A DNA stretch of 64,000 bases, taken from the NCBI GenBank assembly GCA_021773195.1, contig JAJFKN010000018.1, forward strand, positions 1-64,000, in the 5' to 3' direction. The notes under the pieces were generated by a model. The model worked only from the letters and a program-made list of their open reading frames with translations, did no database searches and was not told where the DNA came from. Below, one piece after another: positions 27,821-36,904 of this stretch (position 1 is its first letter; each line of letters starts with the position of its first letter). The stretch comes from Gammaproteobacteria bacterium. Lineage in GTDB: Bacteria; Pseudomonadota; Gammaproteobacteria; JAKBBU01. The position numbers were made by a program, and so were the translations under genes.

Positions 27821-28065
27821 TTGTAAAAGAAGAAGGACTTCTTGTGATTGAAATCTTTGTGCCGGATCAAAAGCCACTTAATTCAACCTCCTATGATGAC
27901 AAGAAATATGATGCTGTTACAGAATATAGTAACGTCCAAGGTTTTAATTTAACGCAAAAAGAAGCGTTAGAGTTAATCAAAGAAGTAGGTTTTAAGCATA
28001 TTGCTGAGATTCCATATGTGACTCAGACGAATAGAAAAAGACATATATTTATTTGTCAGAAATAG
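27721..28065 (+). pseudogene. C-terminal fragment of a SAM-dependent methyltransferase
   Basis: From 27721 the frame reads FDIGLFDAVLFLWSNLSEWL, then PDKKKAILRKLSSFVKEEGL and LVIEIFVP. This is the strand 4-helix-strand 5 region of a class I methyltransferase, and it continues to a normal C-terminus (HIFICQK). The SAM-binding N-terminal half is missing: in-frame stops lie immediately upstream at 27718 and 27676. There is no start codon with a ribosome site, so it is a truncated remnant. Confidence 0.7.
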
Positions 28066-29372
28066 TAGATTTTATGCGAATACAGCCTCTTAGAAATGGA
28101 CTGCTGTATGGTTTCTCTCTTCCATTAAGTAGTGTTTTGAGTTTTTTATCTTCCTCAAAAATTTCATTAGTATCACGTATACCAAAATGATCCTTGGATG
28201 TGTGGTAATAATTAAAATCCGCACCGGTCATTAATTCATACATGGGTGTTCCAGATAGGTTTAGATCATTTTCTAAAATTGCTGTAATATACTTTTCTTG
28301 CAAAGATTTTATTAAATAAAGATCTTTTATCTTTGAACTCTCAGTGCGGCGAGTGGAGAATTGAGTCGTGGTAGGATACGAGAGAGAATAATAAACTGTG
28401 CTGTCAGGATCTTTGTAGTTGAACATTTCTGGGATCATAAATATTGGTGGGTATTTCTTTATTTTATAAATGTCCTCATAGATAGAGGCGAAGCCACTGA
28501 TAGGAGCTGCTATATTGTCAGTTGCGATAGAAAATCCTGGGAATTCCCCAACGCCAATGGAAAAAAAAATGTTTCACGCTTTCAAGAATATAGGGTTCGG
28601 GCTTAATGCCTAACTTGCGCTGAATGACGGAATAAACCAGTTCCCAAATATACGGATGACGATAAAAATTACTTCCTTTCCAAGCATTCCTAAATAAATA
28701 AAGGTGGAAATCTTTAAAGGCTGCATCATTAAGTTGCTCAAACCAGTTCTTCCCAAAAAATAGTATCTTAGTTTCCCACTTCTCAGGAAACTCAGGATGA
28801 TTTGCCAATGACTTAAATGTATTCCAGTAATCTAACATGCTGTTGGGTTTATCGGGCTGAAGTTTAAAGCGCTTTTCGATTCTTGATAAGCTCATATTAT
28901 TACTAGCCTTGGCTAGTGGCACAATAGATCTAGCGCCAGCCGTGATATTCCACAAAAATGCTGGGCCGTTAGAATCAGTATCTGAAAGTGATTTCCATGT
29001 GCTGAACAAACTGCCTGCCGGCACTAGCCCATAAATCGGAATGGTGTGGTCGTCATGAAGGTAAAATATCTCAATGGATTTTTCTAGAATAAGTGAGACG
29101 GGATTACTGCCGAGATTATAACTTAAATCTTCTTGGATATTCGCTGGGCATTCAGCTGAAGAAAGTGATATTGGTCGGCCTGATTTGTCGGGAATGAAGA
29201 ATTTACCACCTTTTAAATACTCATATCCATAGGGGAATGAGCCAAGATATAGAGTTAACTCTTTTCCAGGATCTATTTCATCGATGATTTTGGCAAGTTC
29301 TGGGTTAACGGCATTTACAGCCGAGCGAGCTTCTTTCCATTGAATCTGCTTAAAGCTGGCTAATCCTCCCAC
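28049..29372 (-). pseudogene. Unknown protein, frameshifted in a homopolymer
   Basis: Two frames, 29372-28518 (284 residues) and the frame ending at 28049, join smoothly if one base is removed from the run of nine A at 28561-28569 (minus-strand T9): SVKHFF then SIGVGEFPGF. The reconstructed product is about 440 residues, soluble, aromatic-rich, and not recognised. The start is uncertain: a GTG at 29372 lacks a ribosome site, and an ATG about 12 nt upstream is in another frame, hinting at a second lesion. It could be a decayed or phase-variable accessory gene. Confidence 0.6.
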
Positions 29373-29490
29373 TGGCGTTTTCCATAACTATAAAAGGATA
29401 ATAATATAACAAAGCTACCACTCGGTCCATAAAAAGCTATTTTCTAATAAATACAGTGAGTTAAGAAAATCCAGCAATAATTAGCAATTT

Positions 29491-29540
29491 ATTAAGTCTA
29501 CAGCTATACTATACATACATAGTATTTCTGTTGACTTAAT
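29491..29540. promoter_or_regulatory. 50-bp imperfect palindrome over the abiEi start
   Basis: The outer arms ATTAAGTC/GACTTAAT (29491-29498, 29533-29540) and inner arms ATACTAT/ATAGTAT (29506-29512, 29519-29525) share one centre (29515/29516); ACAG/CTGT also pairs between them. About 20 of 25 positions match. The right end runs into the ATG at 29539. AbiEi antitoxins repress their own promoter by binding inverted repeats, so this is a probable operator. In RNA it would hide the start codon. Confidence 0.75.
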
Positions 29541-30084
29541 GGTAATGAATAGATTACAAGCTGAGCAAGTTCTCAAAACATGGGATAAACGGGGTAAATT
29601 TGTGTTTCGCAAACATGAATTTGCCAAGCTGTTCCCCAATGAAGCCCCGAAAACTGTGGACGAGGCCTTAGCCAGATTGGTAAAGAGCGGTTTGCTGCAG
29701 CGTGCCTGCCGCGGCATTTACGTTTATCCCGATGCCCGTAGTTTTGATACTTATGTCATTGAGCATATTGCCAAGGCTCTGCGCCCTGGGCATTACAATT
29801 ATGTGAGTCTTGAATCCATGTTATCGGAATATGGTGTGATTTCACAGATCCCCATGGACCGTTTAACTCTAATGACGACGGGGCGTAAAGGTTTATATAA
29901 AACACCCTATGGTGTGATTGAGTTTACCCATACTAAACGCCTTCCTACAGACTTCATTGATAATATCATTACAATAGCAGATAGACCTTTGCGTATTGCT
30001 ACTAAGCAAAAAGCATGGTTGGATTTGAAACGAGTTGGCCGCAATCTTGATATGGTGGATAAAGAGGAGCTAGACAGTGAATAA
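29539..30084 (+). CDS. abiEi: AbiEi-type antitoxin / transcriptional repressor
   Basis: 181 residues: an N-terminal winged-helix domain (about 8-65, FVFRKHEFAKLFPNEAPKTV.. then GLLQRACRGIYVYP) followed by the AbiEi C-terminal antitoxin region. Type IV toxin-antitoxin systems of this kind neutralise the AbiEii nucleotidyltransferase and repress their own operon. Start at 29539 or at the ATG at 29545; neither has a clear ribosome site. It overlaps the toxin gene by 8 nt. Confidence 0.82.
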   Translation: MVMNRLQAEQVLKTWDKRGKFVFRKHEFAKLFPNEAPKTVDEALARLVKSGLLQRACRGIYVYPDARSFDTYVIEHIAKALRPGHYNYVSLESMLSEYGVISQIPMDRLTLMTTGRKGLYKTPYGVIEFTHTKRLPTDFIDNIITIADRPLRIATKQKAWLDLKRVGRNLDMVDKEELDSE

Positions 30085-30964
30085 ACAAGAAAACTTCAAG
30101 GCATTAGTAGATAAAGCCATGCGGGAAAATAAATTACGCCATATGCGCCCAGTGGTGGAAAAGGAATTGCTGCATTATGACATTCTATTTGCGTTAGACA
30201 AGCAGGGTTTATTAGATACACTAACTTTTCAGGGTGGAACAGCATTACGTTTATGCTGCGGTGCACCAAGGTTTAGTGAAGACTTGGATTTTGCTGGAGG
30301 TAGGGAATTTTATCGTCAGGATATTATGCAAGTAAAACAATGCATCGAACAATATATCGGTGAGCGCTATGGACTAGAGGTGTTAGTAAAAGAACCGAAA
30401 GAGTTACTCGCAGAACGAGAAAATGATTATATAAAAGTGGAAAAATGGCAAGTGAGTGTGACCACGGCACCAGAGCAACGGGATATTCCTCGCCAAAAAA
30501 TTAAAGTGGAAATTGTTAATGTTCCGTCTTATACTCGCGAACCCATGACGCTGAAACAGAACTACGATTTTTTACCTGATGGATATAGTGATACTTTTAT
30601 TTATTGTGAAAGTCTGGATGAAATTTTAGCGGATAAGTTAATTGCGTATGTTAACTGTCGTCGTTATGTGAGATATCGTGATATTTGGGATATGCGATGG
30701 CTTAAACAAAAGGGCGCTTCTCTACAAGAAAGTCTAGTAAAAGAAAAAATTAAAGATTATAACATCACAGATTATCCGAGTAGATTAAATGACGCTATGG
30801 GAAGTTTGCAAGAAGTTATTTATAGTGATGGTTTTCGTCAACAAATGTCGCGCTTCATTCCCTCCGATGTTCAAGCAAATACGCTCATGAAAGAAAAATT
30901 TTATAATCATCTCAATGTCGAGTTAGCAGCTTTGTTTCAGCAATTAAGAATGCTTCTCAATTAG
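30077..30964 (+). CDS. abiEii: AbiEii/AbiGii-type nucleotidyltransferase toxin
   Basis: 295 residues. The nucleotidyltransferase core is intact: FQGGTALRL (G53, G54) and SEDLDF (D69, D71), then a conserved Lys-rich C-terminal domain with ESLDEILADKLIAY. Homologous toxins modify tRNA 3' ends or use GTP and stop growth, giving phage defence by abortive infection. It overlaps its antitoxin by 8 nt. No damage is seen, so the system may be functional. Confidence 0.87.
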   Translation: MNKQENFKALVDKAMRENKLRHMRPVVEKELLHYDILFALDKQGLLDTLTFQGGTALRLCCGAPRFSEDLDFAGGREFYRQDIMQVKQCIEQYIGERYGLEVLVKEPKELLAERENDYIKVEKWQVSVTTAPEQRDIPRQKIKVEIVNVPSYTREPMTLKQNYDFLPDGYSDTFIYCESLDEILADKLIAYVNCRRYVRYRDIWDMRWLKQKGASLQESLVKEKIKDYNITDYPSRLNDAMGSLQEVIYSDGFRQQMSRFIPSDVQANTLMKEKFYNHLNVELAALFQQLRMLLN

Positions 30965-31076
30965 AAGGTTCTTGAATTTTACCCCAATGGCTCTTCTAAT
31001 GATGGGACCTTGTAACTACCTGACGAGTTGGATAAAATCCCCTCGAGTTTTAAGAATATTAAGCTGGGAGGCAGCC

Positions 31077-31844
31077 ATGCGTAAAAAAATAGTCGCTGGG
31101 AATTGGAAGATGAATGCATCAAAAGTAGCGGCAGAGCGTTTAGTCGGCGGTATTATTGCCGGTTTGCCCAATCCTTCTCCCTGTCAATGGGTTATGATTC
31201 CTCCTTACCCTTATCTAGGTTGCGTGGACAGCGCCATCCAAGGTCACGATATTGCACTAGGTGCTCAAGATACATCCAATGAGCAAGCGGGGGCCTTCAC
31301 CGGGGAAGTATCTGCTGACATGCTGCGGGACATGGGTTGCCAGTACGTCTTGGTGGGTCACTCTGAGCGGCGCAGTTTGTACGGCGAGAGCAGTGAACTG
31401 GTTGCTCAAAAATTTGCCGCAGCCAAGCGAGCGGGTTTGATACCTATATTATGTGTGGGGGAAAGCTTGCAGCAGCGAGAGCAGGAGCAGACGGAACAGG
31501 TGGTTTGTCAGCAGTTGGATGCGGTCCTTTTCTTGGGTGAAAACTTCGAAAATGCAGTGGTCGCTTATGAACCAGTATGGGCCATCGGTACGGGCAAAAC
31601 GGCAAGTCCCGAGCAAGCTCAAGGGGTTCATCACATGATTCGCCAATATTTATCAGATAAATCCCAAAAAAGTATAGCCGAAAGCCTGTCAATCCTTTAC
31701 GGCGGCAGTGTGAAAGGGGATAATGCAGGCGATTTATTTGCCATGCCAGATATCGATGGTGGCCTCATTGGGGGGGCATCTTTGAAAGCAGATGATTTTT
31801 TGGCCATTGGCCGTAGTTTTATTGACCAAGGGGTCAAAGCCTAA
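31077..31844 (+). CDS. tpiA: Triosephosphate isomerase
   Basis: 255 residues from the ATG at 31077, with GGGAGG upstream. The frame is open back to 30972, but RKKIVAGNWKMN marks the true N-terminus. The catalytic Lys (NWKMN), His (VGHSERR) and Glu (AYEPVWAIGTG) are present, as is the phosphate loop ILYGGSV. Interconverts dihydroxyacetone phosphate and glyceraldehyde-3-P. Followed by secG as in related genomes. Confidence 0.97.
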   Translation: MRKKIVAGNWKMNASKVAAERLVGGIIAGLPNPSPCQWVMIPPYPYLGCVDSAIQGHDIALGAQDTSNEQAGAFTGEVSADMLRDMGCQYVLVGHSERRSLYGESSELVAQKFAAAKRAGLIPILCVGESLQQREQEQTEQVVCQQLDAVLFLGENFENAVVAYEPVWAIGTGKTASPEQAQGVHHMIRQYLSDKSQKSIAESLSILYGGSVKGDNAGDLFAMPDIDGGLIGGASLKADDFLAIGRSFIDQGVKA

Positions 31845-31872
31845 AAGGCTTCGTTATAACGTAGGTATAATA

Positions 31873-32190
31873 ATGCAACAATTGATATTGCTCGTACACG
31901 TCCTGACATGCATCGCACTAGTGGCGTTAATTCTGTTACAACACGGTAAAGGGGCGGATATTGGCGCAGCTTTTGGTAGTGGCGCATCCCAAACAGTTTT
32001 TGGTTCTCAAGGCTCAGGTTCTTTCTTATTGAAAATTACGGCTGTTTTAGCCACGTTGTTTTTTATTACGAGTCTTTCTTTAGGATTTATTGCAGGACAA
32101 GAGAGTAAGGCCCATAACGGTCAAGGGGCACCCGTGACGCAACCGATAGGTTCAGGGAGTAATCAGCCTGCCCAACCATCGAAACCGTAG
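31873..32190 (+). CDS. secG: Preprotein translocase subunit SecG
   Basis: 105 residues from the ATG at 31873. Two hydrophobic helices (about 2-19 and 54-74) flank the family signature LLQHGKGADIGAAFGSGASQTVFGS. Part of SecYEG in the inner membrane. The C-terminus is Gly/Gln/Pro-rich. It lies 28 nt after tpiA and 9 nt before a tRNA-Leu gene. Confidence 0.95.
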   Translation: MQQLILLVHVLTCIALVALILLQHGKGADIGAAFGSGASQTVFGSQGSGSFLLKITAVLATLFFITSLSLGFIAGQESKAHNGQGAPVTQPIGSGSNQPAQPSKP

Positions 32191-32199
32191 GACAACATC

Positions 32200-32284
32200 G
32201 CCGAAGTGGTGAAATTGGTATACACGCCGCCTTGAGGGGGCGGTGGCGAAAGCCATGCCGGTTCGAGTCCGGCCTTCGGCACCA
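32200..32284 (+). tRNA. tRNA-Leu (anticodon GAG)
   Basis: 85 nt including an encoded CCA. Acceptor stem GCCGAAG/CTTCGGC, anticodon stem CCGCC/GGCGG with loop TTGAGGG (anticodon GAG), a long variable arm (GGC..GCC) typical of class II tRNAs, and a T-arm GCCGGTTCGAGTCCGGC. It stands between secG and nuoA, a conserved location in this order. Confidence 0.97.
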
Positions 32285-32292
32285 TATTTGAG

Positions 32293-32326
32293 CCAATGAT
32301 AGAGAAACAGCGCTCTCCATCATTGG
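32293..32326. other. Strong hairpin between tRNA-Leu and nuoA
   Basis: CCAATGAT (32293-32300) pairs with ATCATTGG (32319-32326), and inside it AGAG (32301-32304) pairs with CTCT (32313-32316) around an 8-nt loop, with a CC bulge. No T-run follows. It could guide RNase processing that separates the tRNA from the nuo mRNA, or set the 5' end of the latter. Confidence 0.6.
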
Positions 32327-32354
32327 TCGTAAGATAAAAGGGGTATGCGTTAGT

Positions 32355-32711
32355 ATGTTAGGAAATTATTTTCCCATTTTGGTTTTTTTAGGTGTAGCAA
32401 TGGCCATTGCCATAATTGCTATTTCCTTGGGATTCTTTCTGGCTAAACACAAACCCGATAAAGCAAAAACATCACCCTATGAATGTGGGTTTGAAGAATT
32501 TGAAGATGCTCGTTTACCCTTCGATGTACGCTTTTATTTAGTGGCCATTCTCTTTATTATTTTTGATTTAGAAACCGCTTTTCTTTTTCCTTGGGCCGTA
32601 GACCTGCGTAGCATTGGGATATTTGGTTTTATTTCCATGATGATTTTTCTTGGTCTTCTAGTGATTGGTTTTATCTATGAATGGAAGAAGGGAGCATTGG
32701 AATGGGAATGA
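32355..32711 (+). CDS. nuoA: NADH-quinone oxidoreductase subunit A
   Basis: 118 residues, three hydrophobic helices, with the subunit A signature [36 protein letters not shown]. Membrane-arm subunit near the quinone site of complex I. First gene of the nuo operon; the stop overlaps the start region of nuoB. Confidence 0.96.
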   Translation: MLGNYFPILVFLGVAMAIAIIAISLGFFLAKHKPDKAKTSPYECGFEEFEDARLPFDVRFYLVAILFIIFDLETAFLFPWAVDLRSIGIFGFISMMIFLGLLVIGFIYEWKKGALEWE

Positions 32712-33181
32712 ATAATGCTCTGCGCAAACAAGGTTTTGTCACGGCGAAAGTGGAAGACTTGGCTAATTGGGCCCGACGTGGTTCTCTATGGCCTATGACC
32801 TTTGGCCTTGCTTGCTGTGCCGTAGAAATGATGCATAGCGCAGCCTCGCGTTATGATATTGATCGTTTTGGTTTAATTTTTCGTCCTAGCCCACGTCAAT
32901 CCGATGTGATGATTGTAGCGGGCACTCTATGTAATAAAATGGCGCCTGCTTTGCGTAAAGTCTACGATCAAATGCCGGAACCCCGTTGGGTAATTTCCAT
33001 GGGTTCTTGCGCCAATGGTGGTGGTTATTACCATTATTCTTATTCTGTGGTTCGTGGTTGTGATCGTATTGTTCCTGTTGATATCTATGTGCCTGGATGC
33101 CCACCTACGGCAGAGGCCCTATTGTACGGGATCATTCAGTTGCAGAATAAAATCCATCGTAAAAATGTTATAGAGCGCTAG
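32702..33181 (+). CDS. nuoB: NADH-quinone oxidoreductase subunit B
   Basis: 159 residues from the ATG at 32702 (AAGGGAG upstream); a second ATG at 32708 is also suitable, and the frame reaches 32681. The cluster N2 ligands are visible in [16 protein letters not shown] and PGCPPTAE. Peripheral-arm subunit that passes electrons to quinone. Overlaps the end of nuoA. Confidence 0.96.
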   Translation: MGMNNALRKQGFVTAKVEDLANWARRGSLWPMTFGLACCAVEMMHSAASRYDIDRFGLIFRPSPRQSDVMIVAGTLCNKMAPALRKVYDQMPEPRWVISMGSCANGGGYYHYSYSVVRGCDRIVPVDIYVPGCPPTAEALLYGIIQLQNKIHRKNVIER

Positions 33182-33190
33182 AGGGAAGTC

Positions 33191-33889
33191 ATGGGCGATA
33201 TCGCGAACCTACAAGAAATCATTCAACGACGTTTTAGCGTTTACGAACCCGAATGTTTACTCCAAGGTGGTGAACTCACCATGGAATTGCCCAAAGCCCA
33301 TTGGTTAAAAGTTGCAGAAAAACTGCGTGATGATGAAGACTTGGGTTTTGACATGTTATTAGATGTGTGTGGAGTGGATTATCAAGATCACGGCTATAGT
33401 GAATGGTCCACAGAGCAGGCTACGGCCACGGGTTTTGAACGCGCCGCCAACAATATAGAAAAACACGCGGTGAATCCGTGGGTGAAACCGCGTTTTGCGG
33501 CGGTTTACCACCTATTATCCCTTGCTCATAACCACCGTTTGCGTGTGCGTGTCTTTGTCGATGAAGAACAACCTATGGTAGATTCTGTCAATGATCTGTG
33601 GCCAGCGGCTAATTGGTTTGAAAGAGAAGCCTTCGACCTCTACGGCATTTTATTTGTGGGTCATCCTGATTTACGCCGTTTATTAACGGATTATGGGTTT
33701 ATTGGGCATCCTTTCCGTAAGGATTTCCCTCTCAGTGGTCAAGTAGAAGTGCGATATGATGCTACTCAAGAACGGGTTGTCTATGAACCTGTCAATATCG
33801 AGCCTCGCATCTTGGTGCCCAAGGTGATTCGTGTGGATAATCGTTATACCCAGGGTGAAGTACCACCATCATCGGAGGGTGAAGCCTAA
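33191..33889 (+). CDS. nuoC: NADH-quinone oxidoreductase subunit C
   Basis: 232 residues, separate from nuoD (not fused as in E. coli). It contains the 30-kDa subunit signature [27 protein letters not shown] with HPFRKDFP. A short insertion after [10 protein letters not shown] is lineage-variable. GAGGGAAG precedes the ATG; the stop overlaps the nuoD start by one base. Confidence 0.95.
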   Translation: MGDIANLQEIIQRRFSVYEPECLLQGGELTMELPKAHWLKVAEKLRDDEDLGFDMLLDVCGVDYQDHGYSEWSTEQATATGFERAANNIEKHAVNPWVKPRFAAVYHLLSLAHNHRLRVRVFVDEEQPMVDSVNDLWPAANWFEREAFDLYGILFVGHPDLRRLLTDYGFIGHPFRKDFPLSGQVEVRYDATQERVVYEPVNIEPRILVPKVIRVDNRYTQGEVPPSSEGEA

Positions 33890-35142
33890 TGCCAGATATA
33901 AAAAACTATACTTTGAATTTTGGTCCGCAGCATCCAGCCGCTCACGGTGTATTACGTTTGGTTCTAGAATTGGATGGGGAAGTCGTGCAGCGAGCCGATC
34001 CTCATGTGGGTTTATTACATCGCGCGACGGAAAAATTAGCTGAAAGTAAACCTTATAATCAAAGCATTGGATATATGGATCGTTTGGATTACGTATCCAT
34101 GATGTGTAACGAGCACGGATATGTATTGGCCTTGGAAAACTTACTCGGTATCACGCCACCCACTCGCGCACAATACATTCGAGTTATGTTTGATGAAATC
34201 ACTCGCATATTGAATCATCTATTATGGTTGGGTGCCCATGCATTGGACGTTGGCGCTATGACGGTCTTTTTATATTGTTTCCGAGAACGGGAAGATCTAA
34301 TGGATTGTTATGAAGCGGTTTCAGGGGCTAGAATGCATGCTACCTATTATCGTCCTGGCGGAGTGTATCGTGATTTGCCCGAATTTATGCCTCAATACGA
34401 AACCTCAAAAATACGCAGTAAATCAGAAGTTAAAAAATTGAATGCTACACGTGAAGGGACATTATTGGATTTCATTGAAGCCTTCACTGGGCGTTTCCCA
34501 AAGTTAGTTGATGAATATGAAACTTTGCTGACAGATAACCGCATTTGGAAACAACGAACCGTAGACATTGGTGTGGTGTCGCCCGAGCGTGCAATTGCCT
34601 TGGGTTTTACAGGACCGATGTTGCGCGGCTCAGGTGTGGAATGGGATTTAAGAAAAAAACAACCCTATGAGGTTTACAATCGTTTAGATTTTGATATTCC
34701 CGTGGGCGTCAATGGCGATTGTTATGATCGCTACTTGGTGCGTGTGGAAGAAATGCGCCAATCTAATCGAATTATTAAACAATGTGTGAAGTGGCTCCGG
34801 GAAAACCCAGGACCAGTTATGCTGCAAGAACATAAAGTCGCGCCACCAGATCGTGTGGGTATGAAGCATGATATGGAAGCATTGATTCATCACTTTAAAT
34901 TGTTTACAGAAGGTTATTGCATTCCTGCCGGAGAAACCTATGCCGCTGTAGAACATCCCAAAGGGGAGTTTGGCGTATATTTGATTTCTGATGGTGCCAA
35001 TAAACCTTATCGCATGAAAATTCGTGCACCAGGCTTTAGCCATTTGGCAGCATTAGATGAAATGTCACGGGGCCATATGATCGCTGATGTGGCAGCCGTA
35101 TTATCCAGTCAGGATATCGTATTTGGGGAGATAGATCGCTAA
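33889..35142 (+). CDS. nuoD: NADH-quinone oxidoreductase subunit D
   Basis: 417 residues. [22 protein letters not shown] is the 49-kDa subunit signature, with the quinone-site His in the HPAAHG loop, and the R-rich [14 protein letters not shown] segment near the C-terminus. Forms the quinone pocket with NuoB. Overlaps nuoC and nuoE by a base each. Confidence 0.97.
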   Translation: MPDIKNYTLNFGPQHPAAHGVLRLVLELDGEVVQRADPHVGLLHRATEKLAESKPYNQSIGYMDRLDYVSMMCNEHGYVLALENLLGITPPTRAQYIRVMFDEITRILNHLLWLGAHALDVGAMTVFLYCFREREDLMDCYEAVSGARMHATYYRPGGVYRDLPEFMPQYETSKIRSKSEVKKLNATREGTLLDFIEAFTGRFPKLVDEYETLLTDNRIWKQRTVDIGVVSPERAIALGFTGPMLRGSGVEWDLRKKQPYEVYNRLDFDIPVGVNGDCYDRYLVRVEEMRQSNRIIKQCVKWLRENPGPVMLQEHKVAPPDRVGMKHDMEALIHHFKLFTEGYCIPAGETYAAVEHPKGEFGVYLISDGANKPYRMKIRAPGFSHLAALDEMSRGHMIADVAAVLSSQDIVFGEIDR

Positions 35143-35624
35143 TGGCCTATTTATTATCCGCAGAAGTACGTGCTGAAATCGATAAGTGGTTAGAAAAATA
35201 CCCTAAAGATCAAAAGCAATCAGCCGTATTAACTGCTTTGCATTTAGCACAAGAACAAAACCAAGGTTGGTTATCTGAAGACGTTATGGATGCTGTGGCG
35301 GATTATTTGGATATGCCAAAGATCGCTGTTTATGAAGTCGCAAGCTTTTATTCTATGTATGAATTAAAGCCCGTGGGCAAACATAAAATTGCTGTCTGCA
35401 CCAATATTTCTTGTATGTTGCGTAACAGTGATCAGATCGTTAAGCATTTAGAGCAACGCACCGGTGCCAAATTAAACGGAACCAGCGAAGATGGGAAATT
35501 TACCTTAAAAGAAGTGGAATGTTTAGGTGCCTGTGTCAATGCACCCATGTTTCAAATAGGTAAAGAATATTATGAGAAGCTCACCCCTGAAAAGGTGGAT
35601 GAAATTTTGGATGGCTTGGAGTAG
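35142..35624 (+). CDS. nuoE: NADH-quinone oxidoreductase subunit E
   Basis: 160 residues, thioredoxin-like. The four ligands of cluster N1a appear in [10 protein letters not shown] and CLGACVNAP. Works with NuoF and NuoG in the NADH dehydrogenase module. Confidence 0.96.
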   Translation: MAYLLSAEVRAEIDKWLEKYPKDQKQSAVLTALHLAQEQNQGWLSEDVMDAVADYLDMPKIAVYEVASFYSMYELKPVGKHKIAVCTNISCMLRNSDQIVKHLEQRTGAKLNGTSEDGKFTLKEVECLGACVNAPMFQIGKEYYEKLTPEKVDEILDGLE

Positions 35625-35629
35625 CGCGC

Positions 35630-36904
35630 ATGACAAATGAAGTTTGTTTTCGTAATATGCATCTCGAAGAGCCATGGACCATGAGTGCCTATGAATCGGC
35701 CGGTGGTTACAAAGTGTTACGAAAAATTTTAACAGAAAAGACCGACCCTCAAGAGATTATTGGAGAATTAAAGACATCGGCTCTGCGTGGGCGAGGAGGT
35801 GCTGGATTTCCTACAGGTTTGAAGTGGAGCTTTTTGCAGCGTAATGCCCCTGGACAAAAATACGTGTTATGTAATTCCGATGAAGGTGAACCTGGCACAT
35901 GTCATGATCGCGATATCATGCGCTATAACCCCCATCAATTAATAGAAGGAATGATCATTGCTGGCTATGTCATGGGAACTACCGTGGGCTATAATTATAT
36001 TCGCGGAGAATTTTGGGAACCCTATGAACGTTGCGAACAAGCTTTAGAAGAAGCACGTGCCGCTGGATTATTGGGCGAAAACATTTTGGGTTCTGGCTTT
36101 GACTTTCAACTACATAATCATTTGGGTGCTGGCGCTTATATTTGCGGCGAAGAAACGGCTTTGATGGATTCTCTTGAAGGGAAAAAAGGCCAGCCACGCT
36201 TTAAACCACCATTTCCTGCTAACTATGGTGTTTATGGACGGCCAACCACCATTAATAATACGGAAACCTTTGCTTCGGTGCCGGTGATTTTAGAAAAGGG
36301 TGGTGAATGGTTTTTAGAGTTAGGCAAGCCCAATAATGGTGGTTGTAAGATTTTCAGTGTCAGTGGTCATGTGAATAAGCCTGGCAATTACGAAGTGCCT
36401 TTGGGTACACCTTTTAAAGAGTTATTGGCTTTGGCCGGTGGTTTGCGCGAAGGGCATCAATTAAAAGCGGTTATTCCAGGTGGCTCATCATCGCCAATTT
36501 TACCTGGCGACGTGATGATGGAAACAGACATGGATTACGATTCCATTGCCAAGTCAGGGTCAATGTTAGGTTCTGGCGCAGTCATTGTAATGGATGATAG
36601 TACTTGCATGGTAAAAGCTTTGGCGAGAATTGCATATTTTTACTATGAAGAGTCTTGCGGACAATGCACGCCATGCCGTGAAGGCACGGGTTGGATGTGG
36701 CGAGTCATTCAACGCATTGAAGAAGGCAATGGCCGTAAAGAACATTTGGACTTGTTATTAAGCGTGGCTGGAAAGATTGAAGGTCACACTATCTGTGGTC
36801 TTGGAGATGCAGCAGCTTGGCCCGTGCAAAGCTTTATTAAGCATTTTCGTGAAGAGTTTGAATACCACATTGAACATAAACGTTGTATGGTGAACCATGG
36901 ATAA
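35630..36904 (+). CDS. nuoF: NADH-quinone oxidoreductase subunit F
   Basis: 424 residues. The NADH/FMN site [13 protein letters not shown] and the 4Fe-4S site [14 protein letters not shown] with the distal Cys (HTICGLGD) are present. It accepts hydride from NADH onto FMN. The end overlaps nuoG by 8 nt. Confidence 0.97.
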   Translation: MTNEVCFRNMHLEEPWTMSAYESAGGYKVLRKILTEKTDPQEIIGELKTSALRGRGGAGFPTGLKWSFLQRNAPGQKYVLCNSDEGEPGTCHDRDIMRYNPHQLIEGMIIAGYVMGTTVGYNYIRGEFWEPYERCEQALEEARAAGLLGENILGSGFDFQLHNHLGAGAYICGEETALMDSLEGKKGQPRFKPPFPANYGVYGRPTTINNTETFASVPVILEKGGEWFLELGKPNNGGCKIFSVSGHVNKPGNYEVPLGTPFKELLALAGGLREGHQLKAVIPGGSSSPILPGDVMMETDMDYDSIAKSGSMLGSGAVIVMDDSTCMVKALARIAYFYYEESCGQCTPCREGTGWMWRVIQRIEEGNGRKEHLDLLLSVAGKIEGHTICGLGDAAAWPVQSFIKHFREEFEYHIEHKRCMVNHG

